This document shows positions 53,934-63,205 of a DNA stretch of 64,000 nucleotides, piece by piece. This DNA comes from JANMJD01 sp963828405 (lineage in GTDB: Bacteria > Actinomycetota > Acidimicrobiia > Acidimicrobiales > Ilumatobacteraceae), in contig CAWHEG010000031.1 of NCBI GenBank assembly GCA_963828405.1, positions 3,348,001 to 3,412,000 of the forward strand, in the 5' to 3' direction. The notes under the pieces are model-generated. The model saw only the letters and a list, made by a program, of their open reading frames with translations, ran no database searches and had not been told where the DNA came from. The translations under genes were made by a program, and so were the position numbers. How positions within the stretch are numbered: the first letter of the stretch is position 1; the number at the start of each line of letters is the position of its first letter.

Positions 53934-53979
53934 CTTCTACGGGACCCGGCGTGAGTCGGATCAAAAATTAGTGCTAATT
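53934..53979 (-). promoter_or_regulatory. Candidate promoter and palindrome upstream of the fasciclin gene
   Basis: On the minus strand TTGATC (53964-53959) and TAGAAG (53939-53934) are 19 bases apart, about 50 bases before the ATG at 53881. Immediately upstream lies the 14-base palindrome AATTAGTGCTAATT (53966-53979), notable because the surrounding DNA is very GC-rich. It could be an operator. The spacing is longer than optimal, so confidence is modest. Confidence 0.4.
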
Positions 53980-53989
53980 CTTGGAACCA

Positions 53990-54761
53990 TCAGATCGAGG
54001 CACGAACCTCGGCGACGTACTCCCCGACGGCATCGGGTCCCCCGTCGAGCATGCGCCGCATCACCGAGGCGCCCTGCACGACACCGTCGGCGATCACGCA
54101 TGCCTCGGCCGCCTGCGCCGCATTGGACACGCCGACCCCGACGAGCACGGGAACGTCGGTCACGGCCTTGAGCCGGGCGGCGAGCGCTGCGGCCGTCGCC
54201 GCCAGGTGGTCGCGCTCCCCGGTCACCCCGAGCAGGCCGACGGAGTAGACGAATCCCCTGGCGCGGGCGCAGATCCTGGGCAGCCGGGCGTCGGGCGCCG
54301 TCGGCGCGGCGAGCATCACGGTCTCGATCCCGACCGCGTCGGCCGCCGTGCACCACGGGCCGCTCTCCTCCAACGGGAGATCGGGCACGATCGCCGCCAC
54401 GATGCCCGACTCGAGCAACTGCTCGGCGAAGCGCTCGTGGCCGGCGCGGTAGACGATGTTGTAGTACGTCATCACCGCCAGCGGGATGCCCACTTCGAGC
54501 TCGCGGGCCTCGTCGAGGATCGACACCGGAGTCGCCCCACCGTCGAGCGCCAGCTGCGAGGCCAGCTGGATGACCGGTCCGTCCATCACCGGGTCGGAGA
54601 AGGGCACGCCGATCTCCACACCGTCGGCGCCATTGGCCGCGGCAGGCGCGCACGGCGTCCGCCCAGCCCGGCAGGCCGCCGGTGATGTAGGGCACGAGCA
54701 GCTTGCGGCCGTCGGCCCGCTTGGCCCGAAAGGCGGATTCCATCGTTCCGGGAGCGGCCAT
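53990..54761 (-). pseudogene. trpA: Tryptophan synthase alpha subunit, one frameshift
   Basis: The first part (ATG 54761, then MESAFRAKRADGRKLLVPYITGGLPGW) and the second part (from about 54640: NGADGVEIGVPFSDPVMDGP, with the catalytic Glu in VEIGVPFSDP) are in different frames, apparently one extra base near 54640-54646. The rest keeps DLPLEESGPW-, LVGVGVSNAAQ- and the C-terminal region in order. TrpA makes indole for TrpB. Since conserved sequence resumes exactly after the shift, an error in the sequence is more likely than decay. Its ATG shares one base with the trpB stop. Confidence 0.88.
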
Positions 54762-55921
54762 CAGCCCACGATCTCCATCATCTGGGCGACGTCCTTGTCG
54801 CCCCGCCCCGAGAGGTTCATCAACACCGTGCGGCCCCGCATCGTGGGCGCCTCGCGGATGATCCAGGCGAGGGCGTGGGCGGGTTCGAGAGCGGGGATGA
54901 TCCCCTCCGAGCGGGAGAGCGCCTGGAACGCCTCGATCACCTCGGCATCCTCGACCGCCTCGTAGCGGGCGCGGCCGATCGAGGCGAGGTACGAGTGCTC
55001 CGGCCCGACGCCCGGGTAGTCGAGCCCGGCCGAGATCGAGTGGGCCTCGAGCACCTGGCCGTACTCGTCCTGCATCAGGTAGCTGCGCATGCCATGGACC
55101 ACACCCGGGACCCCTCGGCCGACGGCCGCTCCCCCGGCCGGCTCCACGCCGACCAGCTCGGCGGCGGTGTCGACGTAACCCGAGAACAGGCCCATGGCGT
55201 TGGAGCCGCCCCCGACACAGGCGACGATCACGTCGGGGTCGGGTCCGCCGAGCAACGCCCGGCACTGGTCACGGGCCTCGTCGCCGATCACCCGGTGGAA
55301 CTCGCGAACCATCCACGGATACGGATGAGGGCCCATCACCGACCCGAGGCAGTAGTGGGTGGTCTCGACCGTGGCGACCCAGTCACGCATCGCCTCGTTG
55401 ACCGCGTCCTTCAGGGTGCGCGACCCCGAGTGCACCGCCTCGACCTCGGAGCCGAGCAGCTTCATCCGAAAGACGTTGAGCGCCTGGCGCTCGACATCGA
55501 CGGCGCCCATGTACACCTTGCACTCCAGGCCGAGCAGGGCGGCGGCCGTGGCCGTGGCCACGCCGTGCTGGCCGGCGCCGGTCTCGGCGACGAGGCGGGT
55601 CTTGCCCATGTGCCTGGCGAGCAGCGCCTGACCGAGGACGTTGTTGATCTTGTGCGAACCGGTGTGGTTGAGATCCTCACGCTTGAGCAGCAGCCGCAGA
55701 CCGAGCCGACGGCCGAGGTTGTGACACTCGGTGATGATCGATGGACGCCCGGCATAGTCGCGCAGCAGGCCGTCGAGCTCGGCGCGGAACACGGTGTCGG
55801 CCCACATCGCACGGAAGGCGGCCTCGAGCTCCTCGCAGGCCGGGACGAGCGTCTCGGGCACGAATCGCCCGCCGAACTCGCCGAAGCGGCCGGAGGCGCT
55901 TGGTTCAGCCGTCAATGACAT
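54761..55921 (-). CDS. trpB: Tryptophan synthase beta subunit
   Basis: A 386-residue PLP enzyme joining indole and serine to make tryptophan. The PLP-binding Lys91 is in NHTGSHKINN, the phosphate-binding glycines in ACVGGGSNAMG, and the start FGEFGGRFVPETL is typical. ATG 55921 follows AAAGGA. The stop overlaps trpA (TGATG). The 106 bases before it hold a small GCAGCCG/CGGCTGC stem (55972-55990). It lies in the partial operon trpF-trpB-trpA; trpC, trpD and trpE are not in this window. Confidence 0.97.
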   Translation of the reverse strand: MSLTAEPSASGRFGEFGGRFVPETLVPACEELEAAFRAMWADTVFRAELDGLLRDYAGRPSIITECHNLGRRLGLRLLLKREDLNHTGSHKINNVLGQALLARHMGKTRLVAETGAGQHGVATATAAALLGLECKVYMGAVDVERQALNVFRMKLLGSEVEAVHSGSRTLKDAVNEAMRDWVATVETTHYCLGSVMGPHPYPWMVREFHRVIGDEARDQCRALLGGPDPDVIVACVGGGSNAMGLFSGYVDTAAELVGVEPAGGAAVGRGVPGVVHGMRSYLMQDEYGQVLEAHSISAGLDYPGVGPEHSYLASIGRARYEAVEDAEVIEAFQALSRSEGIIPALEPAHALAWIIREAPTMRGRTVLMNLSGRGDKDVAQMMEIVG

Positions 55922-56027
55922 CGGGAATCCTTTCGGGCCGCACCCGGGGCGAGCGGCACGCGATGAGGTTGGCAGCCGGGATGCGGCTGCGCCAATCGAG
56001 TTGCCCGAGGCGCTGCCTGCGTGGTCG

Positions 56028-56687
56028 TCAATCGTCGTCGGCCCAGTCGTAGGGCAACGCATCGGGGCCGACGTGACCGGCCGGTGCGGCGGCGCGGGCC
56101 TCGCGGATGAAGTCACGCAGCTTCAGCGGATCCTTCTTGCCCGGTTCACGCTCGACGCCCGACGAGACGTCGACCCCCCACGGCTCGACCCGCCGGATGG
56201 CCGTGGCGACATTGGTCGGGTCGAGCCCGCCGGCGAGGATCACCCGCAGGCCCGACGGGACGGCGTCCATCAGCGACCAGTCGAACATCGTTCCCGAGCC
56301 GGGGCTCGGCGCATCGACGAGGATCAGGTCGGTGCCGTAGCGGGCGGCGTCGGCGACTGCGGCGCTCCCGGCGGCGAAGGCCTTGATCACCCAGCGCACC
56401 CCTCCCGCCGCCACCTCGATGGTCTGCGCTGGGGTCTCGTGTCCGTGGAGCTGCGCGGCACGGACGCCGGAGCGATGGACGGTGTCGATCACCCGGCTCG
56501 GCAACTCGTCGCGGAACACCCCCACCGTCATCACCTCCGCAGGCAGGCGACGGCAGATGTCGTAGACCCGCTGCACGTTGACCTGGCGAGGTGACGGGGC
56601 AAAGACGAACCCGAGGGCGTCGGCGCCCATGGCGACCGCCAGCAGGGCGTCGGCCTCGCTGGTGATCCCACAGATCTTCACGAACAC
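56028..56687 (-). CDS. trpF: Phosphoribosylanthranilate isomerase
   Basis: A 219-residue TIM-barrel enzyme for the third step of tryptophan synthesis after anthranilate. The start VFVKICGITS carries the catalytic Cys6, GADALGFVFAPSPR follows, QLHG (here AAQLHGHE) and LAGGLDPTNV lie further on, and the C-terminal VDVSSGVE is characteristic. GTG 56687 is the start. Precedes trpB with 106 bases between. Confidence 0.94.
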   Translation of the reverse strand: MFVKICGITSEADALLAVAMGADALGFVFAPSPRQVNVQRVYDICRRLPAEVMTVGVFRDELPSRVIDTVHRSGVRAAQLHGHETPAQTIEVAAGGVRWVIKAFAAGSAAVADAARYGTDLILVDAPSPGSGTMFDWSLMDAVPSGLRVILAGGLDPTNVATAIRRVEPWGVDVSSGVEREPGKKDPLKLRDFIREARAAAPAGHVGPDALPYDWADDD

Positions 56688-56773
56688 AGCGATGACCGTA
56701 GTGCTCGGCGGTCGCTACCGGCGGGGATATTGCCTCGGAGCCGACCGCGGGGCCAGGGCGTCGTCCCAGCAGG

Positions 56774-58354
56774 TCACCAGTCGGTCGGACGGTAGTCCTT
56801 GAGGAACCGGCCCCAGACGTGGACCCCGCTGTTGAAGCCGGCGATGATCGGGTCGACGATGCGGGCGGCTCCGTCGACGATGTCGAGCGGCGGGTGGAAG
56901 AACTGCTCCGCCGTCTTGCGCTCGGCGATGTGGATCGGATCCTCGTCGCTCACCCAGCCCGTGTCGACGCTGTTCATGTGGATCCCGTCGGCGTGGTAGT
57001 CGGCCGCCGACGTGCGGGTCATCATGTTCAGTGCCGCCTTGGCCATGTTGGTGTGGGGATGGCGGGTGGTCTTCAGCCGCCGGTAGAACTGGCCCTCGAC
57101 GGCCGAGACGTTGACGATGTGCTTGTCGTGCCCGCCCGTGCGCTGCATCAGCGGCTTGAGCCGGGCGTTGAGCACGAACGGCGCCACGGCATTCACCAGC
57201 TGGGTCTCGAGCAGCTCGACCGAGGAGACCTCGGCCAGGGTGAGACGCCAGGAGTTGCGCTCGCGCAGGTCGACCTGCTGGCGGTCCTGGTCGAGCCGGC
57301 CTTCGGGAAACAGCCCGCCCGGGGCCGGGCGGTCCTCGGGCAGGAGCGCGGTCTGCGAGAGCTCGGCCGCGTGGGTGATCCCGAGCAGCGCGCGCGAGGC
57401 GTCCGTCGCCGCCAGCGCGGCCTGCCCCTCGCCGTCGGGTGGAGCGGAGGCCGCGGACAGCATGTCGTGGCGGCGCAGCCCCTCGTAGGCGCCGAGCAGC
57501 CGGTGCACGGCGGCGGGCATCGAGGCCAGCGAGGCCGCCTCGGCGTCCATCATGTGGCGGTAGAACTCGGGGGGCCGCCGGACCGTCTGGCAGGCGTTGT
57601 TGATGACGAAGTCGAGGCGGTCGCGGGTGTTCGTCAGGTGGTGGCAGAACGCCTCGACGCTCGGGGTGTGGCGCAGGTCGAGGCCGAAGATCTCCAGCCG
57701 GTCGGACCAGTCGGCGAAGTCGGCCTCCGCGGCGTAGCGCAGCGCCGAATCCCGTGGGAACCGCGTCGTGACGATCAGGTGGGCGCCGGCGCGCAGCAGC
57801 TTGATCCCCGCCTGATACCCGATCTTCACCCGTCCACCGGTCAGCAGGGCCACCCGCCCGCGCAGATCGGCGATCTCGGTGCGTTTGGCGAAGTTGAACT
57901 CGGCGCACTCGGGGCACAGTTGGTCGTAGAAGTCGTGGATCAGCGAGTAGTGGCGCTTGCAGACGTAGCAGTGCTGCGCCTGCAGCGCCTTGCGCCGCCG
58001 GTCGGCGAACTCCTCGTCGGCACCGTCGGCGCCGTCGTCGATGTCGTCGGCCGGCGTCGTCACGGGGGCGAAGACGTCGGGCGTGGTGTACACCGGCTTG
58101 GCCCGCAACGTGCGGATGCCGGTCTCGGCCAGGGCGCCCTGGTCGCGCTGCTTGCCGGAGGCCTTGCGCCGGCGTCGCTCCGCCTTGATCTGGCGTCGGC
58201 GTTCCTCGATGTCGGGCTCGTAGACGTTCCCCGCTGCGGCGAGCAACCGGGTCCGCTCGTCGAGCGGCAGTTGGTTGAGCAGCGAGCGGTCGGCCACCAG
58301 CCGCTCGAGCACGGCGGTGGCGGCACGGACTTCTTCGTGGAGCTCGTCGGGCAC
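56774..58354 (-). CDS. Atypical short-chain dehydrogenase with zinc ribbon and long N-terminus
   Basis: A 526-residue protein, twice the size of a normal SDR. Residues 1-125 are helical and basic. Residues about 129-150 hold a Cys4 ribbon (CYVC and CPEC). The SDR domain begins near 168 with a modified cofactor loop (LLTGGRVKIGYQAG), INNACQT in place of NNAG, and Ser418 in VNVSAVEG. Where SDRs have Tyr-x-x-x-Lys, this has Thr435-Asn-Met-Ala-Lys439, so ordinary catalysis is doubtful. The end (HADGIHMNSVDTGWV) is SDR-like. Substrate unknown; it precedes trpF by 86 bases. Confidence 0.78.
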   Translation of the reverse strand: MPDELHEEVRAATAVLERLVADRSLLNQLPLDERTRLLAAAGNVYEPDIEERRRQIKAERRRRKASGKQRDQGALAETGIRTLRAKPVYTTPDVFAPVTTPADDIDDGADGADEEFADRRRKALQAQHCYVCKRHYSLIHDFYDQLCPECAEFNFAKRTEIADLRGRVALLTGGRVKIGYQAGIKLLRAGAHLIVTTRFPRDSALRYAAEADFADWSDRLEIFGLDLRHTPSVEAFCHHLTNTRDRLDFVINNACQTVRRPPEFYRHMMDAEAASLASMPAAVHRLLGAYEGLRRHDMLSAASAPPDGEGQAALAATDASRALLGITHAAELSQTALLPEDRPAPGGLFPEGRLDQDRQQVDLRERNSWRLTLAEVSSVELLETQLVNAVAPFVLNARLKPLMQRTGGHDKHIVNVSAVEGQFYRRLKTTRHPHTNMAKAALNMMTRTSAADYHADGIHMNSVDTGWVSDEDPIHIAERKTAEQFFHPPLDIVDGAARIVDPIIAGFNSGVHVWGRFLKDYRPTDW

Positions 58355-58381
58355 GACGCCCGACTGTACCGGCCGCCGTGG

Positions 58382-59293
58382 CTACCTCAGCGCGGCCATC
58401 ACGTGTGCGTCGAGCTGGGCATATGCGTCCATCCGCTGCGCATGCGAGGCGCCGAGCGTGAAGTCGGCGACGATGAACTCGTCGGTGCCCAGCGTCGCAT
58501 ATCCGGCGATGAGGTCGGTGAGCTCGGCGAACCCGCCGACGAGCGACCGCCCGGCGGGCACGTGCTCGCGCATCGTCGCCGCCTTGGCGTCGTCGGCGGC
58601 GATGAACACCATCGCCTGGGCCGACCGATGCACCGACGAGGGATCGCGGCCCTCGTCCTCGCACGCGGCGTCGAAGATCTCCTTGCGGCGGCCCAGTTCG
58701 CCCAGGTCGCCCCAGGTGTTCCACTCGTCGGCCCAACGGGCGGTGAGCCGGGACATCCGCGGACTGCCGGTGCCGACGGCGATCGGCAGCCTGGCCTGAA
58801 CGGGCCGGGGTTGGAAGGGCAGGTCGGTGGCCTTGAACCACTCTCCGCCGGTGGTCGTGCGCCCTCCGGTGAACACACCGGCGATCAGCTCGATCGCCTC
58901 GGCGAAACGGTCGACGCGCGGCCCGGGGGGCGGGAGCTCGATGCCGGCGCAGGCATGCTCGTTGACCTGCCAGCCGGCGCCGATGCCGAGCACGGCGCGA
59001 CCGTCACTGATGTGGTCGACCGTCGTGGCCCGCTTGGCCAGCACCACCGGATGGTGCAGGGTCACCGGCGAGACCAACGAGCCCAGACGCAGCGTGCTGG
59101 TCAGGGGAGCAAGGCCGGCGAGCACGCTCCAGCACTCCAGGGCGTCCCCGTCGTCGGGGGCGCCGTCGTCGGTGTCGGGCATCAGGTGGTCGGCGTACCA
59201 CAGGCCGTACCAACCGGCCGACTCCGCCCAGGCGGCCAGCTCGACGACCTCGTTCCACGGACGTTCGTACGAAGGCCACACGGAGAACTTCAT
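58382..59293 (-). CDS. Luciferase-like monooxygenase family protein, probable F420-dependent oxidoreductase
   Basis: A 303-residue TIM-barrel protein of the luciferase-like superfamily. Start KFSVWPSYERPWNEV then AESAGWYGLWYADHLMP, SPVTLHHPVVLAKRATTVDHISDGR and GIGAGWQVNEHACAGI, typical of coenzyme F420-linked members. The reaction is unknown. ATG 59293 was chosen because the conserved part begins there; upstream extension is compositionally odd. Divergent from the WS/DGAT gene. Confidence 0.87.
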   Translation of the reverse strand: MKFSVWPSYERPWNEVVELAAWAESAGWYGLWYADHLMPDTDDGAPDDGDALECWSVLAGLAPLTSTLRLGSLVSPVTLHHPVVLAKRATTVDHISDGRAVLGIGAGWQVNEHACAGIELPPPGPRVDRFAEAIELIAGVFTGGRTTTGGEWFKATDLPFQPRPVQARLPIAVGTGSPRMSRLTARWADEWNTWGDLGELGRRKEIFDAACEDEGRDPSSVHRSAQAMVFIAADDAKAATMREHVPAGRSLVGGFAELTDLIAGYATLGTDEFIVADFTLGASHAQRMDAYAQLDAHVMAALR

Positions 59294-59460
59294 GGTCGCC
59301 GACCATACCCGAGCTTCGCAGGGCCCCGGGTCGCCGACTCGGTCGGGCATCCCGTCACCCGCCACGGACCATGCGCCGTTGAGGACCATCGGCCCTACCG
59401 ACCGTTCTCGTCGTCGGGCGATCATCCGATGCGGATGAGACTCGTCCGGAGGGAAGTGAG

Positions 59461-60879
59461 ATGCAGAGGATCCACGGTGTCGACGCCGCGTTCCTGGCGG
59501 CCGAGACCCCGGAGTGGCACTTCCACGTCTCGGCACTGCAGATCATCGAACCCGCCGGTGTGCCCGACTTCAACTTCGAGACGTTCTGGCGGGTCTGCGC
59601 AGCACGGGTCCACCTCGTCCCGCAGTTCCGCTGGAAGCTGATCGAGCCCCCGTTCCGCCTCGGTTGGTCGTGGTTCGTCGACGATCCCGACTTCGACGTC
59701 GCCAACCACCTCCGCCACCTGGTGCTGCCGGCGCCGGGCGATCGTCGGGCGTTGTCCGGCATCGTCGGCGACCTGATGGGCCACAAGCTCGACCGCTCCC
59801 GCCCGTTGTGGGAGATGTGGTTCATCGAGGGCCTCGAGGACGGCCGGGTGGCCATCCTCGCCAAGATCCACCATTCGATCATCGACGGTCAGATGGGGGC
59901 CGACGTGGCCACGCTGCTGTTCGACCTGACCCCCGAACCGGCCCCTCTGCCCGAACCCCCTCCGTACCAGCCGGAGGCGCCACCGACGTGGGCGCACATC
60001 CTGGCCCGCAACAGTCTCGAGGTGATCTCGTCACCTCAGCGGGTGGCCCGGTTCACCCGCCAGATCGTCGAACAGGGTGTCGCCTCGGTGCCGTTGGCGC
60101 TCGGCGCCAATCGCCCGGCCTGGCCGTTCCAGGCGCCGCACACCAGGCTCAACGGCCAGCTCACGCCCCATCGGGCGTTCGCCTCGGCCGCGCTCCCCAT
60201 CGAGCCGGTGAAGCGGCTGAAGAACGAGACCGGCGTGAAGCTCAACGACGTCGTGCTCGCCGTGTGCGCCGGCGCGTTGCGTTCGTTCTTCGACGACCTC
60301 GGCGAGCTGCCAGACCGGCCGTTGATCGCCCAGGTGCCGACGTCGATCCGCACCGAGGCCTCGCGTGGTGACGTCGCCACCCAGGTCGCCTCGATGTTCG
60401 TCTCGCTGGCCACCGACGTCGACGATCCCCTGGCCCGGTTGCACGCCATCCAGAAGAGCTCGATCGCCGCCAAGAAGCTGCGCGACACGATCGGGCCGCA
60501 CCGCCGTGTGCCGTTGAGCGACACCCTCCTGCCGTCGATGTTCTGGGCGGCGTCGCGGGCCTGGAGCATGGCCCACCTCGATGCCCGCACGCCGCCGGTG
60601 TACAACGTGATCATCTCCAACGTCGCCGGTCCGTCTGTCGACTTCTACGCCGCGGGTGCCAGGATCGCCCACATGTACCCGATGGGCCCGCTGCTCTACG
60701 GCGGTGGACTGAACATCACCTGCTTCAGCAACGGCGACACGATCGACGTCGGTCTGATCACCTGCCCGGAGCTGCTCCCCGACCCGTGGGCCCTCGCCGA
60801 CCGCTTCGTGCCCGCCCTCGACGAGCTGGGACTCGCCGTCAGGGCCGGGCATCGGCGCCGACGTCGGACGACGCCATGA
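59461..60879 (+). CDS. Wax ester synthase/diacylglycerol acyltransferase (WS/DGAT)
   Basis: A 472-residue acyltransferase that makes wax esters or triacylglycerol from acyl-CoA. The active-site motif HHxxxDG is seen as HHSIIDG (His137, His138, Asp142, Gly143), with PLWEMW just before and the conserved C-terminal domain (VYNVIISNVAGPSVDFY). ATG 59461 follows GAGGGAAG. Its stop overlaps the next gene (ATGA). Such enzymes are abundant in actinobacteria that store neutral lipid. Confidence 0.94.
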   Translation: MQRIHGVDAAFLAAETPEWHFHVSALQIIEPAGVPDFNFETFWRVCAARVHLVPQFRWKLIEPPFRLGWSWFVDDPDFDVANHLRHLVLPAPGDRRALSGIVGDLMGHKLDRSRPLWEMWFIEGLEDGRVAILAKIHHSIIDGQMGADVATLLFDLTPEPAPLPEPPPYQPEAPPTWAHILARNSLEVISSPQRVARFTRQIVEQGVASVPLALGANRPAWPFQAPHTRLNGQLTPHRAFASAALPIEPVKRLKNETGVKLNDVVLAVCAGALRSFFDDLGELPDRPLIAQVPTSIRTEASRGDVATQVASMFVSLATDVDDPLARLHAIQKSSIAAKKLRDTIGPHRRVPLSDTLLPSMFWAASRAWSMAHLDARTPPVYNVIISNVAGPSVDFYAAGARIAHMYPMGPLLYGGGLNITCFSNGDTIDVGLITCPELLPDPWALADRFVPALDELGLAVRAGHRRRRRTTP

Positions 60880-61772
60880 TCGCCGAGTCAGCACCGGGGA
60901 CCAGCATCCCCAGGGGTCGGCGCATCGAGCTGTTCCACCGCGGCACGACGTTCGTGCGCACGATCAAGGGCCCCCCGGGAGCGCCGACCGTGGTCCTCCT
61001 CCACGGCTTGGCGGCGACGGCGGCGCTGAACTGGCACCAGGTCTTCGAACCGCTCGGCGAGCACTTCCGGGTGATCGCTCCCGATCTGCGCGGCCACGGC
61101 CGCGGCATCCGGTCGTCGCGACGATTCCGGCTCAGCGACTGCGCCACAGACGTCGCCGAGACGCTGCGCGTCCTCGACGCCGATCCGGCCATCGTCGTCG
61201 GCTACTCGATGGGGGGACCCGTCGCCCAGCTGCTCTGGCGCGATCACCACGAACAGGTCAGCGGCCTGGTGCTGTGCGCCACGGGCGCCGACTTCGTCCC
61301 GGGCAACCGGGAGCGCTACGCCCTCATCGCCCTGGCCCAGATCCTCGCCGGCACCACTCGGCTCGGCGGCCTCGTCACGTGGGTCCCGGCGACGATCGCC
61401 CGCCGCGTACTCAACGTCCCCGGTGGCGCGAATGCCTCGCCGATGGCGGTCTGGGCGCGCAAGGAGATGAGCAAGCACAACCCGCGGATGGTGCTCGAGG
61501 CCGCCCATTCCCTGGCGACGTACAGCTCGACGAGCTGGCTGCCGACGGTCGACGTGCCGGCCTCCGTGCTGGTCACCACCCGCGACTCGGCGGTGATGCC
61601 GGTGGCCCAGTTCCGCATGGCTGCGGCGATCCCCAACGCCCACGTCAACCTGATCGACGAGGGCCATGTCGCCTGTGTCCGGCCCGACTTCGGACGCAAG
61701 GTCACCGACGCCTGCCTCGATGTGCAGCGCCGCGTCGAGCTGCGTAGCGCCGGGGCATGGCCGAAGCAATGA
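60876..61772 (+). CDS. Alpha/beta hydrolase
   Basis: A 298-residue hydrolase with the oxyanion region LLHGLAAT (about 41-48) and nucleophile Ser111 in VGYSMGG. Acid and His are likely in TTRDSAVMP and DEGHVACVRP. Could be an esterase, lipase or epoxide/dienelactone-type hydrolase. ATG 60876 overlaps the WS/DGAT stop, so it is coupled and may act on the same lipids (inference). Confidence 0.9.
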   Translation: MIAESAPGTSIPRGRRIELFHRGTTFVRTIKGPPGAPTVVLLHGLAATAALNWHQVFEPLGEHFRVIAPDLRGHGRGIRSSRRFRLSDCATDVAETLRVLDADPAIVVGYSMGGPVAQLLWRDHHEQVSGLVLCATGADFVPGNRERYALIALAQILAGTTRLGGLVTWVPATIARRVLNVPGGANASPMAVWARKEMSKHNPRMVLEAAHSLATYSSTSWLPTVDVPASVLVTTRDSAVMPVAQFRMAAAIPNAHVNLIDEGHVACVRPDFGRKVTDACLDVQRRVELRSAGAWPKQ

Positions 61773-63031
61773 GGAGCGCTACCCTGGCCCTCGCCCTCGG
61801 AGCAGCGGCGTGCACGGGCACGCTGCTGGCGACGTGGCGATTCCGGCGGCCGGCGGAGCTCGGCTTCGTGTACATGATGATCGGCTGGCTCGTGGGTGAA
61901 CTGGCGATGTTCCACCTGGCGGCGCAGGCCGCGGTCACGCTGCTCCTGGTCGCCGCCGGGGCCGCGCACGATGTCCTCGGCAAGGTCGGCATCGCCCTGT
62001 TCGGCGCGTCGATGTTCGGTCTGGTCGCTGCCCAACGCCGAGCCGGCACGGCGGCCGCCGCCTTCGAACGGGGGCTCGCCCCGGTCGTCGACCCTGCCGC
62101 CGACGACCGGTCCGCGCCCGGCGGCGAGGCGTCGACGTCGCGTCGATTCGCCCGGGCCTGGTTGCCTTTCCGTTTCGACCACCGCGGTGTCGAGGTGACC
62201 CGTGGCGTCGCCTATGGAGAGCACACGCGCCGCCACCGTCTCGACATCTACCGATCCCCGGGCGCCGACCGTCTGCCGGTGGTCGTCTACATCCACGGCG
62301 GCGCCTGGGTCATCGGCAACAAGGAGCAGCAGGGCAAACCCCTGCTGCTCCAGTTGGCCCGCAGCGGCTACGTCGCGGTGACGATCAACTACCGACTGGC
62401 GCCCCGTCATCGCTGGCCGATCCCGATCATCGACGTCAAGCGGGCGATCGTCTGGGTTCGCGAGAACATCGCCGCCTACGGGGGCGACCCGTCGTTCATC
62501 GCCGTCTGCGGGTCGTCGGCCGGGGGCCACCTGGCGGCGCTCGCTGCCCTCACCCCTGGCGACCCGGCATTCCAGCCCGGTTTCGAGTCGGCCGACACGT
62601 CGGTCGATGCGTGTGTCCCGATCTACGCGCCCTTCGATCTCACCGATCGCTCCGGATTGCGCGGGCGGGCGGCGTTGCGGCGCTTCCTCGAGCGGCTGGT
62701 CATGACCACCCGGCTGCACGCCGACCAGGAGGGCTGGAGGGCGGCGTCGCCGATCTGGCGGGTGAACGCCGAGGCGCCACCGATGTTGGTGATCCAGGGT
62801 GAGCTCGACACGCTGGTGTGGCGGGAGGAGGCCGGCGAGTTCGCCGCGGCGCTTCGGGAGTGCACGAGGGCCCCGCTGGCCCTCGTCGTCGTCCCAGGGG
62901 CGCAACACGCATTCGAGGTGTTCAACTCGGTGCGCTGCCGGGCCGCGGTCGACGCCATCGTGAGCTTCCTCGGCGCGCTGGCCCCCCGGACCAGTCCGAT
63001 CGATCGGGACGGCGCGTCAGGAAACGCCTGA
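61757..63031 (+). CDS. Membrane-anchored esterase/lipase, hormone-sensitive-lipase type
   Basis: A 424-residue protein. Hydrophobic segments in the first 95 residues (about 7-25, 36-52, 56-72, 77-92) suggest three or four membrane helices. A cytoplasmic or exported alpha/beta hydrolase domain follows, with HGGAW (180-184) and nucleophile Ser254 in CGSSAGGH; the acid and His are probably in QGELDTLVW and PGAQHAFE. The start ATG 61757 overlaps the previous gene by 16 bases; a later ATG at 61769 gives an ATGA overlap. Last gene of the lipid unit. Confidence 0.87.
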   Translation: MAEAMRSATLALALGAAACTGTLLATWRFRRPAELGFVYMMIGWLVGELAMFHLAAQAAVTLLLVAAGAAHDVLGKVGIALFGASMFGLVAAQRRAGTAAAAFERGLAPVVDPAADDRSAPGGEASTSRRFARAWLPFRFDHRGVEVTRGVAYGEHTRRHRLDIYRSPGADRLPVVVYIHGGAWVIGNKEQQGKPLLLQLARSGYVAVTINYRLAPRHRWPIPIIDVKRAIVWVRENIAAYGGDPSFIAVCGSSAGGHLAALAALTPGDPAFQPGFESADTSVDACVPIYAPFDLTDRSGLRGRAALRRFLERLVMTTRLHADQEGWRAASPIWRVNAEAPPMLVIQGELDTLVWREEAGEFAAALRECTRAPLALVVVPGAQHAFEVFNSVRCRAAVDAIVSFLGALAPRTSPIDRDGASGNA

Positions 63032-63079
63032 GCCACCGACATCGGGGAACGAATCGGCTCCCGGAGACCTCCGCCGGCC

Positions 63080-63127
63080 GAAGTGACGCCACGACGTGGT
63101 CACTTCCCGACCTTGTGGCATCAGTTC
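63080..63127. repeat. 48-bp hairpin element, copy B (inverted relative to copy A)
   Basis: GAAGTGACGCCAC (63080-63092) pairs with GTGGCATCAGTTC (63115-63127) with two mismatches, around a loop holding GTCACTTCCCGA (63099-63110), the exact complement of the loop core in copy A (8185-8196). The full 48 bases match copy A's reverse complement at 40 positions by hand count. Lies between convergent genes, as copy A does. Confidence 0.7.
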
Positions 63128-63205
63128 ATCCGCCCGGCCCGCCCGAGCCGGTTGACGACGTGGGAGGCGACGAGGGAGGCGACGAGGGAGGCGACGCCGT
63201 CGCGT

